43,768 bases of DNA from an uncultured Lewinella sp. Lineage in GTDB: Bacteria; Bacteroidota; Bacteroidia; Chitinophagales; Saprospiraceae. This document shows, one piece after another, positions 1-8,728 of the stretch (the first letter of the stretch is position 1; each line of letters starts with the position of its first letter). The translations under genes were made by a program, and so were the position numbers. Location of the stretch: contig CAJXPD010000054.1 of the NCBI GenBank assembly GCA_913057785.1, forward strand, positions 1 through 43,768. Direction: 5' to 3'. Below the pieces are notes generated by a model. It did no database searches, had not been told where the DNA came from, and saw only the letters and a program-made list of their open reading frames with translations.

Positions 1-397
1 TGCCATGTGGCGGTTGTCCTTCCCCATTCATACTATCCACCCACTCCAACTGTAACCCAATTCGGGTAAATCGAGCTCCAGTTTCCGCCTGGAGAATTTT
101 GCCACTTGCGCTCATTTCATGGCCTTCGTATTGCTGTAGCTCCTTCGGATAAAACTGAGTTTGCTGTTTCTGATACAGAATAAAGCCTAAGCAAAACAAG
201 AATAAGTATAGGGTGCCGCCAAACCACCATTGTTGATGGGGTAGGGGCTTTCGCCTATGGAAGAATACAAGTAAAGCTAGGGTAACAGGTAAGATCCAAA
301 GACTAAGCTGAAAAGAAGTGAAAGAAGCCACTCCAATACCCAAGCCTAAACTCGGAAAAAGGCGTACGAAAGGTGCAGCGCGCCAGTTGAGCGTCAT
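1..397 (-). CDS. comEC: ComEC/Rec2-family competence/membrane protein, N-terminal fragment
   Basis: The minus-strand frame starts at an ATG at 395-397 and stays open to the window edge, giving about 132 residues of an incomplete protein. After a short basic start there are hydrophobic segments (FPSLGLGIGVASFTSFQLSL, then LWILPVTLALLVFF, then a third after HQQWWFGG), followed by a soluble stretch (residues about 85-130). This order matches the N-terminal DUF4131 region that precedes the Competence domain of ComEC/Rec2 proteins, which move single-stranded DNA across the inner membrane. The Competence and metallo-beta-lactamase domains would lie outside the window, so the assignment rests on the N-terminus only. 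It is divergent from the Nudix regulator at 687. Confidence 0.6.
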   Translation of the reverse strand, partial: MTLNWRAAPFVRLFPSLGLGIGVASFTSFQLSLWILPVTLALLVFFHRRKPLPHQQWWFGGTLYLFLFCLGFILYQKQQTQFYPKELQQYEGHEMSASGKILQAETGARFTRIGLQLEWVDSMNGEGQPPHG

Positions 398-686
398 GTG
401 ATTTGATTTAGAGAGCGTTTCGAAGCAATTGTAAAGAGATTCTTGCTTCTATTGGTAATCCAATTTTAGTACGGCATTAAATATAGAAGGAATTTTTCTA
501 ATGTAAAAACGAAGTGATTGCTGTTGAAAAAGCCTGAAGCCACAAAATTTAGTCTGAAAAGAAGCCTAAAAGGGTCTTCCAAGAGATGGATATTGTAAAA
601 AATACACTAATTATACCGTCTTCCTGCACTAAAATAATTAACTTGCTCCCTAACAGCATATTACATTGCTTTAGCAGCAGAAAATA

Positions 687-1421
687 ATGGCGAAACTACA
701 AGAATTTTTTGGAGCGGCTTGTACCGTAGATAATGTGATATTTGGTTTTGACGAAGGGGATCTCAAGATCCTTCTTATCAAAAGGGGGGAAGAACCTTTT
801 AGTGATGAATGGGCACTGCCCGGACACTTTGTTTACCCTTCAGAAGACTTGGAAAATGCTGCCGTACGCGTACTCGAAGAAATGACGGGCCTGCATAACG
901 TTTTCCTGGAGCAAGTGCATACCTTTGGTGAAGCCAATCGGCACCCTTTTGGCCGAGTTATCACTGTGGCTTACTTCTCTTTGATCAAGATTGCTGATTA
1001 TAAACTGCAGCCAGCAGGAATTGCCAAAAAGGCAAAATGGGTTCCCATTTCTGACGTGACGAACCTTCCCTTTGACCACAGCGAGATACTGGATGCTTGT
1101 TTTCAAATGTTGAAACGCTTGGTACGCACCAGACCGGTAGGCTTCGAATTGTTACCACCCAAATTCACCTTGACGGAGCTACAGCACTTGTATGAGGCAA
1201 TTTTAGAAGTGTCACTAGACAAGCGAAATTTCCGCAAGAAGATTCTGTCTATGAATCTGCTCATCGACCTCAACGAAAGCCAAGAGGGGGTAGCACATCG
1301 CCCAGCTCGGCTGTTTAGCTTTGACAAGGGTAAATACCAAGAATTTTTATCCGACGGTTTCAATTTTGAGGTGAAAGAGAGCAAGAGTAAGACTAAGTTG
1401 CGCGTGAGTACCAGCGCTTAA
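687..1421 (+). CDS. Nudix-domain transcriptional regulator (NrtR-like), catalytically degenerate
   Basis: 244 residues. Residues about 8-140 form a Nudix fold. Residues about 150-235 match the winged-helix domain found at the C-terminus of NrtR-type regulators (PPKFTLTELQHLYEAIL, then DKRNFRKKI, then RPARLFSFD). The Nudix box near residues 46-69 is damaged: it reads GHFVYPSEDL...RVLEEMTGL, where the family has GG...E...RELxEETGL. The RE glutamate is Val and one of the paired metal-binding glutamates is Met. NrtR family members often keep the fold as a ligand sensor (ADP-ribose or a sugar) while losing hydrolysis, and that is the likeliest case here. The ligand and target genes are not evident; no NAD or sugar genes lie beside it. 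The stop overlaps the end of the convergent YbaK-type gene by 4 bases. Confidence 0.8.
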   Translation: MAKLQEFFGAACTVDNVIFGFDEGDLKILLIKRGEEPFSDEWALPGHFVYPSEDLENAAVRVLEEMTGLHNVFLEQVHTFGEANRHPFGRVITVAYFSLIKIADYKLQPAGIAKKAKWVPISDVTNLPFDHSEILDACFQMLKRLVRTRPVGFELLPPKFTLTELQHLYEAILEVSLDKRNFRKKILSMNLLIDLNESQEGVAHRPARLFSFDKGKYQEFLSDGFNFEVKESKSKTKLRVSTSA

Positions 1422-1897
1422 GTTTCCACTTTTGAGAATTGAAAAACCTCACCCTGGGCTATGGCCAGGTAATCTCCAATTTCTAAAATAACGGAATCGG
1501 TTATAGATCCAGCATTGAAAGCTATCCTTGGGTTTTCGGCAATGCTTGTATCAATATACAGCTTGAAATCTAGAATGGGGCGCCCAAATGGTGGTACGGA
1601 ACCAGGTATAAGCCCCGTCCGCTCCATTAACTCTTCTGCACTGGCAAATCTCACTTTTTTCACACCCAAATGTTTTCGAATAGCCTTACTGTCTAATCTT
1701 TTAGCTGCACTAATTACGAAAAGGTGAAACGCATCGCCACATTTTAATAATAAGGCCTTTCCACCAATGGCAATATCCTCCCCACGTACCCGAGCAGAGT
1801 CCTCAGAGGTCGGCGTCGGCTCATGATGCAACACTCGCTTTGGGATATTTTCCTCTTCTAACCAGTCAATAATTTTGGTGAAAGTAGGTGTACTCAT
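1418..1897 (-). CDS. YbaK/ProX-type aminoacyl-tRNA editing domain protein
   Basis: 159 residues, the full length of a free-standing YbaK/EbsC/ProXp domain. Supporting features are the N-terminal helix (FTKIIDWLEEENIP), the KALLLKCGDAFHLFVISA strand pair, the conserved lysine in DSKAIRKHLG, the GSVPPFG loop characteristic of the fold, and FNAGSITDSVIL near the end. The family deacylates mischarged tRNAs in the cytosol. Whether this one acts on Cys-, Ala- or another tRNA cannot be told from sequence. It ends tail-to-tail with the Nudix regulator. The carboxypeptidase gene lies upstream on the same strand, its stop 24 bases from this ATG, so the two could share a transcript. Confidence 0.85.
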   Translation of the reverse strand: MSTPTFTKIIDWLEEENIPKRVLHHEPTPTSEDSARVRGEDIAIGGKALLLKCGDAFHLFVISAAKRLDSKAIRKHLGVKKVRFASAEELMERTGLIPGSVPPFGRPILDFKLYIDTSIAENPRIAFNAGSITDSVILEIGDYLAIAQGEVFQFSKVET

Positions 1898-1921
1898 CTT
1901 TGCCTTTCTTTTTTGGCTTAT

Positions 1922-3268
1922 TTACAATTCTCGTTTCATCCAAGCCAGTATCTTTTCCATCTCTTTCTTCAATGGTTCGGAACCGGTGGGGAAGTTGTTG
2001 TGCATAAAGCTGAATATCAAGGTTTTTCCGCTATCGGTGAGCAGGTAGCCGCTTAAACAATGCTTGTTACTGAGGGTTCCTGTTTTAGCATAGACATAGG
2101 GTTCTTCAGTATTCCCGTACCACTTGCTAATGGTGCCGGCTTGTCCTCCTCCGGGAAAGATGGAAAATAGCCATTCACGGTCGAATGTATGGAGCAGCTT
2201 TTCCAGCACGGAAACCACGGTTCGCGGAGTGAACATATTGTAGCGTGTCAAGCCGGAGCCATCAAACCACAATAATTCATCCGGAGCATCCGCAAAAAGA
2301 TCCTGCTTTGCTTTGTCAATCAAGGGGGTGGTTTCAATAAAACCCAATTGCTGATCTGCACACATCAATAAGAGTTGCTCCGCAATGAAATTATCACTAT
2401 CCTTCATTAGCAATTGATAGATAGTGTCTGGAAAAGGGATATAGAGCGTCTTGCCGTCTTCCAATCCCTTGCCTGTACGGGAAGAAAGCCCGACGCTGCG
2501 CCCTAAGGTGTCCGATAGCAGTTGTGCAATCACCTTTGGACTGCTGATAAAAGGCTTTTCAATCTGGTAGGCCGTATCATTCAGGGCTTGGAGGTTATGT
2601 TCGAACTGGTTTTCAAAAGCCTTTCTGCGGAAGTACGGGGAATCTTCAGAGAATGCTGGGTTTCTGCCGAGTTGTTCCTTAAAATGAGGTGGAGCTACCG
2701 TGATGCTATTCGTAGTCTGAAGAGAATCCCGACTAAAACGCACCACGTTTCCATGAATAGGGAAGGGGGATTTTTCGGCTTGAAAAGCATAGGTGAAATC
2801 ATCCCAAGCCCATCCCGGTCCAAAATGTTCGTCTCGGTAATTATGCGAGGAGTAGAACAAAGGTCCCTCATGTTGCTTTAGCAAGTTGATAATGCGATCG
2901 TTCTGGGGGAGATAAGGGTGCAAAAATACAGGGTTTCCGGTTCCCCAAAAGAAGAGACTATCTCCGGAAATTTGGTAATTAAGTATGGGTAAAGAATCGC
3001 CAAGAAACTGTGTGGAGGTATATAAGGTAAAGATCTTGGTATTTGAAGCGGGCGTGAAATACTTATCGGCATCCTGACTGTAAAGCGTCGTTTTGGTAGC
3101 TGGGTCATAGAGCATAAAGCCCGTAAAACTCTTGGAGAAGACTGCCGATTCCGTTATCAGGGCATCAAGTGTTTTTGCATTTCCTTTGTTAAGGACTTTA
3201 GCAGAAGAACAGCCCATTAAGCACAGACATAGCCCTATTACACAATTATTCAGTAACTTTTTGCTCAA
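1922..3268 (-). CDS. dacB: D-alanyl-D-alanine carboxypeptidase/endopeptidase (peptidase S13, PBP4 family), lipoprotein
   Basis: 448 residues. A lipoprotein signal ends in LMGC, with Cys20 as the predicted lipidated residue, so the enzyme is probably anchored in the envelope facing the periplasm. All three serine penicillin-binding motifs are visible: S75-N-T-K78 (SxxK), S291-D-N293 (SxN) and K395-T-G397 (KTG). They have the wide spacing between motifs one and two that marks the S13 family, where extra domains are inserted. The family trims or cleaves peptidoglycan cross-links. It is transcribed divergently from the beta-lactamase/FKBP fusion, from which it is separated by only 39-69 bases, so the two envelope genes share a promoter region. 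Confidence 0.92.
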   Translation of the reverse strand: MSKKLLNNCVIGLCLCLMGCSSAKVLNKGNAKTLDALITESAVFSKSFTGFMLYDPATKTTLYSQDADKYFTPASNTKIFTLYTSTQFLGDSLPILNYQISGDSLFFWGTGNPVFLHPYLPQNDRIINLLKQHEGPLFYSSHNYRDEHFGPGWAWDDFTYAFQAEKSPFPIHGNVVRFSRDSLQTTNSITVAPPHFKEQLGRNPAFSEDSPYFRRKAFENQFEHNLQALNDTAYQIEKPFISSPKVIAQLLSDTLGRSVGLSSRTGKGLEDGKTLYIPFPDTIYQLLMKDSDNFIAEQLLLMCADQQLGFIETTPLIDKAKQDLFADAPDELLWFDGSGLTRYNMFTPRTVVSVLEKLLHTFDREWLFSIFPGGGQAGTISKWYGNTEEPYVYAKTGTLSNKHCLSGYLLTDSGKTLIFSFMHNNFPTGSEPLKKEMEKILAWMKREL

Positions 3269-3337
3269 GGTTTAATACTTTGCGTTTATTAGCGTTCTAA
3301 TGTTTTAATGCGTACAAATCCGGATGAAAATACCAAA

Positions 3338-6118
3338 ATGAGACAGATTACCCAATTTATAGCCTTGATCCTTATTCTGACCTTTGGAATTGGATCACTT
3401 ACTGCTCAACCCCTACGAGATAGTAAAACCATTGAGCTATTTGAAGCAGCCCGAAATCGGGTTTCTTTACTCAAAAACGATGGTGAGATTATCCCTATCA
3501 CGGGATTAGGAGAGCAAAAGATAGCCTATTTAGAACATGAATTCGAAGACAATACGGTCATCCCCGCTTTGCAGCAAGGGAATGACCTGTTGACCGTCCT
3601 GCAGAAGTATACTCGAATAGATACGCTCTCCATGGAGCAGATTGATATAGGAGCATTGACGAAGAAGTATAGCCTTTTCATAGTAGGCTTACAAGACGGA
3701 ATCCTGGATAACCAAGGCAACATTAGAATGGCGGACGATAGTTATTATGCTAAACTTGAAGCCTTGAGTCAGGCCGCCAATGTAATCGTAGTCGCGCGTA
3801 ATACGGGCCCCAATAGCCTCAAGGTACCTCCTGGAATCAAGGCGTTGATCCAAGTGCCCCCCTCGACCGTATGGGGTGAATCAGTAGCCGCTCAGATTAT
3901 TTTCGGGGCACTTGGCGCTAGAGGAGAAATGAGCGAGGATTTTAGCGACGAATTCAAGAAGGGCCGCACCTTTGTATCAACGGGCAAGGCTCGCTTGGCT
4001 TATATGCCTCCAGCGGTACTTGGGATTGATGGCTATTACCTGGATCAGCAGGTTAAGAGTATCGTGGAAGAAGGCATCAGAGAAGGAGCTTTCCCCGGTG
4101 CTCAGGTCTTAGTAGCCAAGGATGGAGCAGTTGTATATCATAAAGCCTTTGGTCATCACACCTATGACAGCAGTCGAGCAGTGGATCTAACGGATATCTA
4201 CGATTTTGCTTCTGTTTCAAAGGTTACAAGTGCATTGCCAGCCGTTATGAAGTTGTATGGAGAAGACAAATTTAATCTTGATGCTCCATTAAAGGAGTAT
4301 GCTCCTTATTTCTCTGGCTCCAATAAAGCTGATTTGACCTATCGTGAAATGTTAGCCCACTACGCAAGGCTCAGACCCTGGATTCCCTATTGGCAAGGAA
4401 CCTTGAAGGGGAATGCGAAGTATCCCTGGCAGAAAAAATGGGACACTAACCGGATCAACGATGGGCGTTATCGAGCTAGGACCTTTAGCCCAACTCCTTC
4501 CGCAGACTATAGCGTCAAAATCACCGATGACCTCTATCAGCATAAGACCTTCCGGAAGAAGATGATGAAGGCGATTAAGAAATCACCGCTTCGAGAGAAA
4601 AAGGAGTATGTGTATTCAGGTCTCCTATTTTATCTTTTACCAGACATCGTTTCTGGCCTGGCAAATGAAGATTACGAAACCTATCTATACAAGAATCTTT
4701 ACGACAAAATAGGAGCGCACACCTTACGCTATAATCCCATGCGTTTCTATCCTAAGGAAAGGATCGTTCCTACGGAGAGAGATACTTTCTTCCGTTTGAC
4801 TCAATTGCACGGTACAGTACATGATGAAGGAGCAGCGATGATGGGAGGGGTATCGGCGAATGCTGGTTTATTTGGCTCTGCCAACGACTTGGCCAAGTTG
4901 TTCCAAATGTATTTGAAGGAAGGAAGTTATGGAGGGGAACAAGTTATCGCAAGTAAAGCACTGCAAGAATTTACCAGATGTCAATACTGTGAAGAAGGAA
5001 ATCGACGAGGACTAGGCTTTGATAAACCACTGATTGAATACGATAAATCCTCTAGTTCCGTGGCGGAACAGGCTAGTGCAGACAGCTATGGCCACTCCGG
5101 TTATACTGGCACCTTTGTCTGGGCGGATCCGGAAACAGATCTATTATACATCTTCTTTTCCAACCGCGTTTTTCCAACCCGAAATAATCCTAAGATCTAT
5201 CGACTCAATATCCGGCCGAGGATACATACGGCGCTCTACGAGTCTTTAGATCGCAAGAAAGAAGATGTCCCGTTGGCCAACTTCCAACCGAAGGAACTAA
5301 TCTCCTCCAATGGCACGACTTACCGACTCAACTATTCTTCGGGAGGCAAACCGGCAGAGAAGGGCGATTACGTCTACTTTCACGCCCGCACTTCCAATGA
5401 TCAAAGAGTGGTGAGTTCCAGTAGGAGTGCTGGCGCTACTCCCTTTTACCAGATCCCCCAGGCTGATATCAAACCGGCCAATCCGGTGCAGGATATCCTT
5501 CCGGATTTGGCTCTAGGAGACAGTATTACCATAACCATAAGACTGGATACTTTACCCTCTAAACCTCCAGGTTTTGAAAATTCGGACTACCTCTACTTCA
5601 CCATGACCGTCACGGATATCGTCAGTGAAACGGAACACGAGTTGAATGAAATGGAGAAGCGTTTAGCCGATGCGAAGAAACGCAGAGTATTGCAGGCTAG
5701 AGAGAAGGAGGTTGCTGCTTTTGTGCAGGATATGCTCAAGCAATATAAGGCGGGCGAGCTAGATGATCAGGTCAAAACAGATCGTGGACTAGACTATATC
5801 ATTCATGAGCAGGGCAATGGCCAGGTCGCTGAGGCTGGAAGAACTGTAGAAGTGAATTACTATGGCGTGCTCCCGGATGGAACCATGTTTGATAACTCTT
5901 TCCAAAGAGGACAGTACTTTTTGTTCCCCTTAGGTCGTGGGCGAGTGATCGATGGTTGGGACCAGGGTTTCCAATTGTTAAGAGAGGGAGACAAAGCCAC
6001 TATCTTTGTGCCCAGCCATATGGGCTATGGAGAACGAGGATCTCCTCCAGTTATCCCACCAAATTCTGATCTCATCTTTTATGTGGAGGTGGTGAAGGTT
6101 TGGGGACTTAGTAATTAG
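3338..6118 (+). CDS. Secreted GH3-C-like / serine beta-lactamase / FKBP-type prolyl isomerase fusion
   Basis: 926 residues from the ATG at 3338, chosen because a signal peptide (MRQITQFIALILILTFGIG...AQ) starts there; an in-frame ATG at 3308 adds ten polar residues. Residues about 25-215 begin with ARNRVSLLKNDGEIIPI and look like the C-terminal domain of family 3 glycoside hydrolases without its catalytic barrel. Residues about 235-640 are a class-C-type serine hydrolase fold, with S292-V-S-K295 as the nucleophile motif, YSG near 430, and H586-S-G588 in the KTG position. Residues about 650-770 resemble a degenerate FKBP domain, and 817-921 a complete one (VEVNYYGVLPDGTMFDNS; GWDQGF; MGYGERGSPPVIPPNSDLIF). 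Exported, probably periplasmic. GH3-beta-lactamase fusions occur in Bacteroidota peptidoglycan recycling; the added FKBP module is the odd part. The substrate is unknown. Confidence 0.85.
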   Translation: MRQITQFIALILILTFGIGSLTAQPLRDSKTIELFEAARNRVSLLKNDGEIIPITGLGEQKIAYLEHEFEDNTVIPALQQGNDLLTVLQKYTRIDTLSMEQIDIGALTKKYSLFIVGLQDGILDNQGNIRMADDSYYAKLEALSQAANVIVVARNTGPNSLKVPPGIKALIQVPPSTVWGESVAAQIIFGALGARGEMSEDFSDEFKKGRTFVSTGKARLAYMPPAVLGIDGYYLDQQVKSIVEEGIREGAFPGAQVLVAKDGAVVYHKAFGHHTYDSSRAVDLTDIYDFASVSKVTSALPAVMKLYGEDKFNLDAPLKEYAPYFSGSNKADLTYREMLAHYARLRPWIPYWQGTLKGNAKYPWQKKWDTNRINDGRYRARTFSPTPSADYSVKITDDLYQHKTFRKKMMKAIKKSPLREKKEYVYSGLLFYLLPDIVSGLANEDYETYLYKNLYDKIGAHTLRYNPMRFYPKERIVPTERDTFFRLTQLHGTVHDEGAAMMGGVSANAGLFGSANDLAKLFQMYLKEGSYGGEQVIASKALQEFTRCQYCEEGNRRGLGFDKPLIEYDKSSSSVAEQASADSYGHSGYTGTFVWADPETDLLYIFFSNRVFPTRNNPKIYRLNIRPRIHTALYESLDRKKEDVPLANFQPKELISSNGTTYRLNYSSGGKPAEKGDYVYFHARTSNDQRVVSSSRSAGATPFYQIPQADIKPANPVQDILPDLALGDSITITIRLDTLPSKPPGFENSDYLYFTMTVTDIVSETEHELNEMEKRLADAKKRRVLQAREKEVAAFVQDMLKQYKAGELDDQVKTDRGLDYIIHEQGNGQVAEAGRTVEVNYYGVLPDGTMFDNSFQRGQYFLFPLGRGRVIDGWDQGFQLLREGDKATIFVPSHMGYGERGSPPVIPPNSDLIFYVEVVKVWGLSN

Positions 6119-6136
6119 GGTTCAAGAAACAGATAA

Positions 6137-6200
6137 CAGAAATAAGAAGACAGAGGCCAGATACAATATCTGACCTCTGTCTTCTCTCTTCTTATTTCTG
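6137..6200. terminator. Long intergenic hairpin between convergent genes
   Basis: The arms 6137-6163 and 6167-6200 pair over CAGAAATAAGAAGA, CAGAGG and AGATA, with one bulge of about seven bases. It lies between the convergent fusion gene and the small AraC-type gene and could end transcription from both sides. Part of it recurs at 32075-32092, so it may belong to a dispersed intergenic repeat rather than being a plain terminator. Confidence 0.5.
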
Positions 6201-6218
6201 TCTTCTGCCCTCTGCCTT

Positions 6219-6407
6219 CTATTGCTTCCTAAACTTCGAAGGACTAAGGGGGACATACTTTTTGAAGAAGTTATTAAAGTGCGTGACCTCTTTCAAGCCC
6301 AACGCATAAGCAATCTCTGAAATGTTCCAGGAGCTATCTCTAATGACCAACATTACCCAATCAAACTTGCGCTTGTAGAAGGCTTCTAAGGATTCCGTCT
6401 TATCCAT
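6219..6407 (-). CDS. Mini AraC-type helix-turn-helix protein (62 residues)
   Basis: Only 62 residues, and almost all of it corresponds to the last part of an AraC/XylS DNA-binding domain: ISEIAYALGLKEVTHFNNFF is the second helix-turn-helix and KKYVPLSPSKFRKQ the family signature. The first helix-turn-helix and any ligand domain are missing. The start at 6407 lies 12 bases after the stop of the molybdenum hydroxylase large subunit on the same strand, so it is probably the last gene of that operon. It could be a real half-domain regulator or the decayed 3' end of an AraC gene. I see no continuing AraC frame upstream, because the hydroxylase occupies that sequence. Confidence 0.6.
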   Translation of the reverse strand: MDKTESLEAFYKRKFDWVMLVIRDSSWNISEIAYALGLKEVTHFNNFFKKYVPLSPSKFRKQ

Positions 6408-6419
6408 AATGCTAGTTAA

Positions 6420-8675
6420 TTACCCCAGCATCTCCTTATCTCCCAGGAACGGCTGCTGATAATGGCGTTTGCCCGTTGCTTTATAAATAGCGTTGGCTAC
6501 TGCACCAAAAATTGGTGGAAATGGAGGTTCTCCCATTCCCGTAGGTTTGATCTCATTCCGCACAAAATGCACTTCAATAGCTTTAGGCGCTTCGCTCATT
6601 CTTATCATGCGATACTCGTGAAAATTCGTCTTTTCAGGAGCTCCATCTTTGAAAGTCATTTCTCCATAAAAAGCATTGCCAATGCCATCCGTGATGGCCC
6701 CCTCTGCCATATTCTTGGCGGCGTCCGGGTTCACTACAATTCCACAATCAATGGCGCAGCATACTTTTTGCACAATGGGTTTTCCCTTGTCAATCGTTAC
6801 GTCCAAAACGTGAGCCGCATAGGTGTTGTGACAGAAATAGGCAGAAACCCCTCGATTGCCGTTCTCAGTTGCTTGTTCCCAGCCCGATTTTTCCCTAACC
6901 AGCTCAAGCACCCCCGCGTAGCGTTCCGCATCGTAATCATTCTTCTCACCAACTGGGTCTTCAATAGCCCGCTTCAACAGATCTAATCGGAACTGGATGG
7001 GGTCTTGGCCAGCCGCTTCTGCTACTTCATCCAGAAAGGCTTGTTCGGCACCAGCCATGAAATTGGACCTAGGGGCGCGGAAAGCACCAATAGTAATATT
7101 CGAATCTAGAGACCATTCTTCTGCCAGATAGTTATCAAGGGCTCCTGCAGGAAAACGATCCGCAAACAAAGGACTTTCAGGAATTCCTCCTGCCTTTACA
7201 TGAAGTGCAGTTAGATTATTGTTTTCATCCAGGGCGGCTCTGTAGGTGGCCTGATAGGTTGGACGATAAATGCCATTACTCATATCGTCTTCCCTGGTAT
7301 ACATCAGTTTAACCGGCGCTTCAACCTGTTGGGAGATTAAGGCTGCTTCTACCACATAATGAGCATAAGCCTTTCGCCCAAAACCACCCCCCATGCGCGT
7401 GATATCCATGCTGATATTCTCCGCAGGGATTCCCAAGCTAGAAGCCAGCGCTGGCATAATCAAGGCCGGTATTTGAAGAGCTGCAGCAATGTGTACCTTA
7501 TCTCCTTCCACATGTGCAAAAGAGTTGAGCGGCTCCATGCAATTGTGGGCGAGGAAAGGTGCGGAGTAGGTGCGCTCTATGATCTTTGCAGCCTTGTCGA
7601 AAGCTGCTTTGGGATTACCATCCTTGCGTACGACCTTTCCGGCTTTGGCTGCTCGGGCTACCATTTTAGATTGGTGATCAGCCGTAGACTCTAGACCGGC
7701 AGGAACGTTCTTAGTCTGCTTATCTCCTCTAAACCCAACGATCGTTTCTGAATAGGCATTGAAAGGCTGCCATTCGACCTGTAATTTCTTTTTGGCTTGC
7801 ATGACTTCCCAAGTGGAATTGCCAACTACAGCCACCACATCGGGAAAAGCATTGGTATCAAATCCTCCTTTTTCAAACCCATTTTTGTAGCTTTTGATCG
7901 TGACCACATCTTTAATGCCAGGCATGGCCTTTGCTTCGACATCATTAACTGACTTCAGGGTCATACCAAATGCGGGAGGGTGCTCAATCATCGCAATTAG
8001 CATGCCCTCCTTGTGGTAGTCAAGCCCGAACATAGGTTCACCGGTGACGATTCGTTTCCCATCCACATTCTTTCGCGAAGTACCTATAATTTTGAAGTCC
8101 TGAACGGCCTTTAATTCTACTTCCTCCGGCACGGGGAGTCCGGATGCGATTGACGCCATCTCACCATAGCCTGCTGATTGTTTAGTGGCTTCGTGATATA
8201 GCATTCCCGCATCTGTAGTGATTTCTTCTACGGGAACTTGCCAGGTCTCTGCCGCGGCTGTTCGCAGCATTTGTCTGGCAGAGGCACCAACCATTCGTAG
8301 CGGTTCCCATCTTGACATTATCCCGCGGCTACCGCCCGTAAATTGGAAACCAAAGTTTTCCGTGTGAAAGGGCGCTTGCTCCACCAAGACCTTCTCCCAA
8401 TCCAAGTCCAATTCTTCTGCAATTAGCATCGGCATCGAGGTTCGGACGTTCTGTCCAAATTCAGGATTAGGAGCAATGATAGTTACCACGCCGTTATCTC
8501 CAATCTTTAGGTAAGAGTTTATTTCAAACCATTCTTCAGGCATGGCCATTACTTCTTCTTCTGTTTTTGTCTGACAAGAAGCTAGCCAGCTAAACCCCAA
8601 TAACATCCCACCTCCAGTGGCTGCGGTGGATTTCAAAAAAGAACGTCTTCCAATGGATGTTTTTATGATAGACAT
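6420..8675 (-). CDS. Molybdopterin-binding large subunit, isoquinoline 1-oxidoreductase (IorB)/aldehyde oxidase type, TAT-exported
   Basis: 751 residues. A twin-arginine signal (GRRSFLK, Arg10-Arg11) is followed by a hydrophobic stretch and LASC, with Cys34 a possible lipidation site, so the folded cofactor-loaded enzyme should be exported and perhaps membrane-anchored. Family motifs include TRMGGGFGRKAYAHYV, GAFRAPRSNFMAGAEQAFLDE and the GMGEPPFPPIFGAVANAIY end segment of the xanthine dehydrogenase family. Together with the [2Fe-2S] subunit upstream (53-base gap) it would form a two-subunit molybdenum hydroxylase without a FAD subunit, as in IorAB and periplasmic aldehyde oxidoreductases. 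The substrate is not predictable; IorB is a family name rather than proof of isoquinoline oxidation. Confidence 0.93.
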   Translation of the reverse strand: MSIIKTSIGRRSFLKSTAATGGGMLLGFSWLASCQTKTEEEVMAMPEEWFEINSYLKIGDNGVVTIIAPNPEFGQNVRTSMPMLIAEELDLDWEKVLVEQAPFHTENFGFQFTGGSRGIMSRWEPLRMVGASARQMLRTAAAETWQVPVEEITTDAGMLYHEATKQSAGYGEMASIASGLPVPEEVELKAVQDFKIIGTSRKNVDGKRIVTGEPMFGLDYHKEGMLIAMIEHPPAFGMTLKSVNDVEAKAMPGIKDVVTIKSYKNGFEKGGFDTNAFPDVVAVVGNSTWEVMQAKKKLQVEWQPFNAYSETIVGFRGDKQTKNVPAGLESTADHQSKMVARAAKAGKVVRKDGNPKAAFDKAAKIIERTYSAPFLAHNCMEPLNSFAHVEGDKVHIAAALQIPALIMPALASSLGIPAENISMDITRMGGGFGRKAYAHYVVEAALISQQVEAPVKLMYTREDDMSNGIYRPTYQATYRAALDENNNLTALHVKAGGIPESPLFADRFPAGALDNYLAEEWSLDSNITIGAFRAPRSNFMAGAEQAFLDEVAEAAGQDPIQFRLDLLKRAIEDPVGEKNDYDAERYAGVLELVREKSGWEQATENGNRGVSAYFCHNTYAAHVLDVTIDKGKPIVQKVCCAIDCGIVVNPDAAKNMAEGAITDGIGNAFYGEMTFKDGAPEKTNFHEYRMIRMSEAPKAIEVHFVRNEIKPTGMGEPPFPPIFGAVANAIYKATGKRHYQQPFLGDKEMLG

Positions 8676-8728
8676 GTTACTTAATCTTTGAAATGGATAG
8701 AAAAACTTTGCGGACTGAAGGTGAAGTT

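Noticed and set aside
6462..6986. 174-codon plus-strand frame inside the molybdenum hydroxylase gene
   Set aside because: It is the antisense shadow of a well conserved coding region; its composition is that of a reversed frame.
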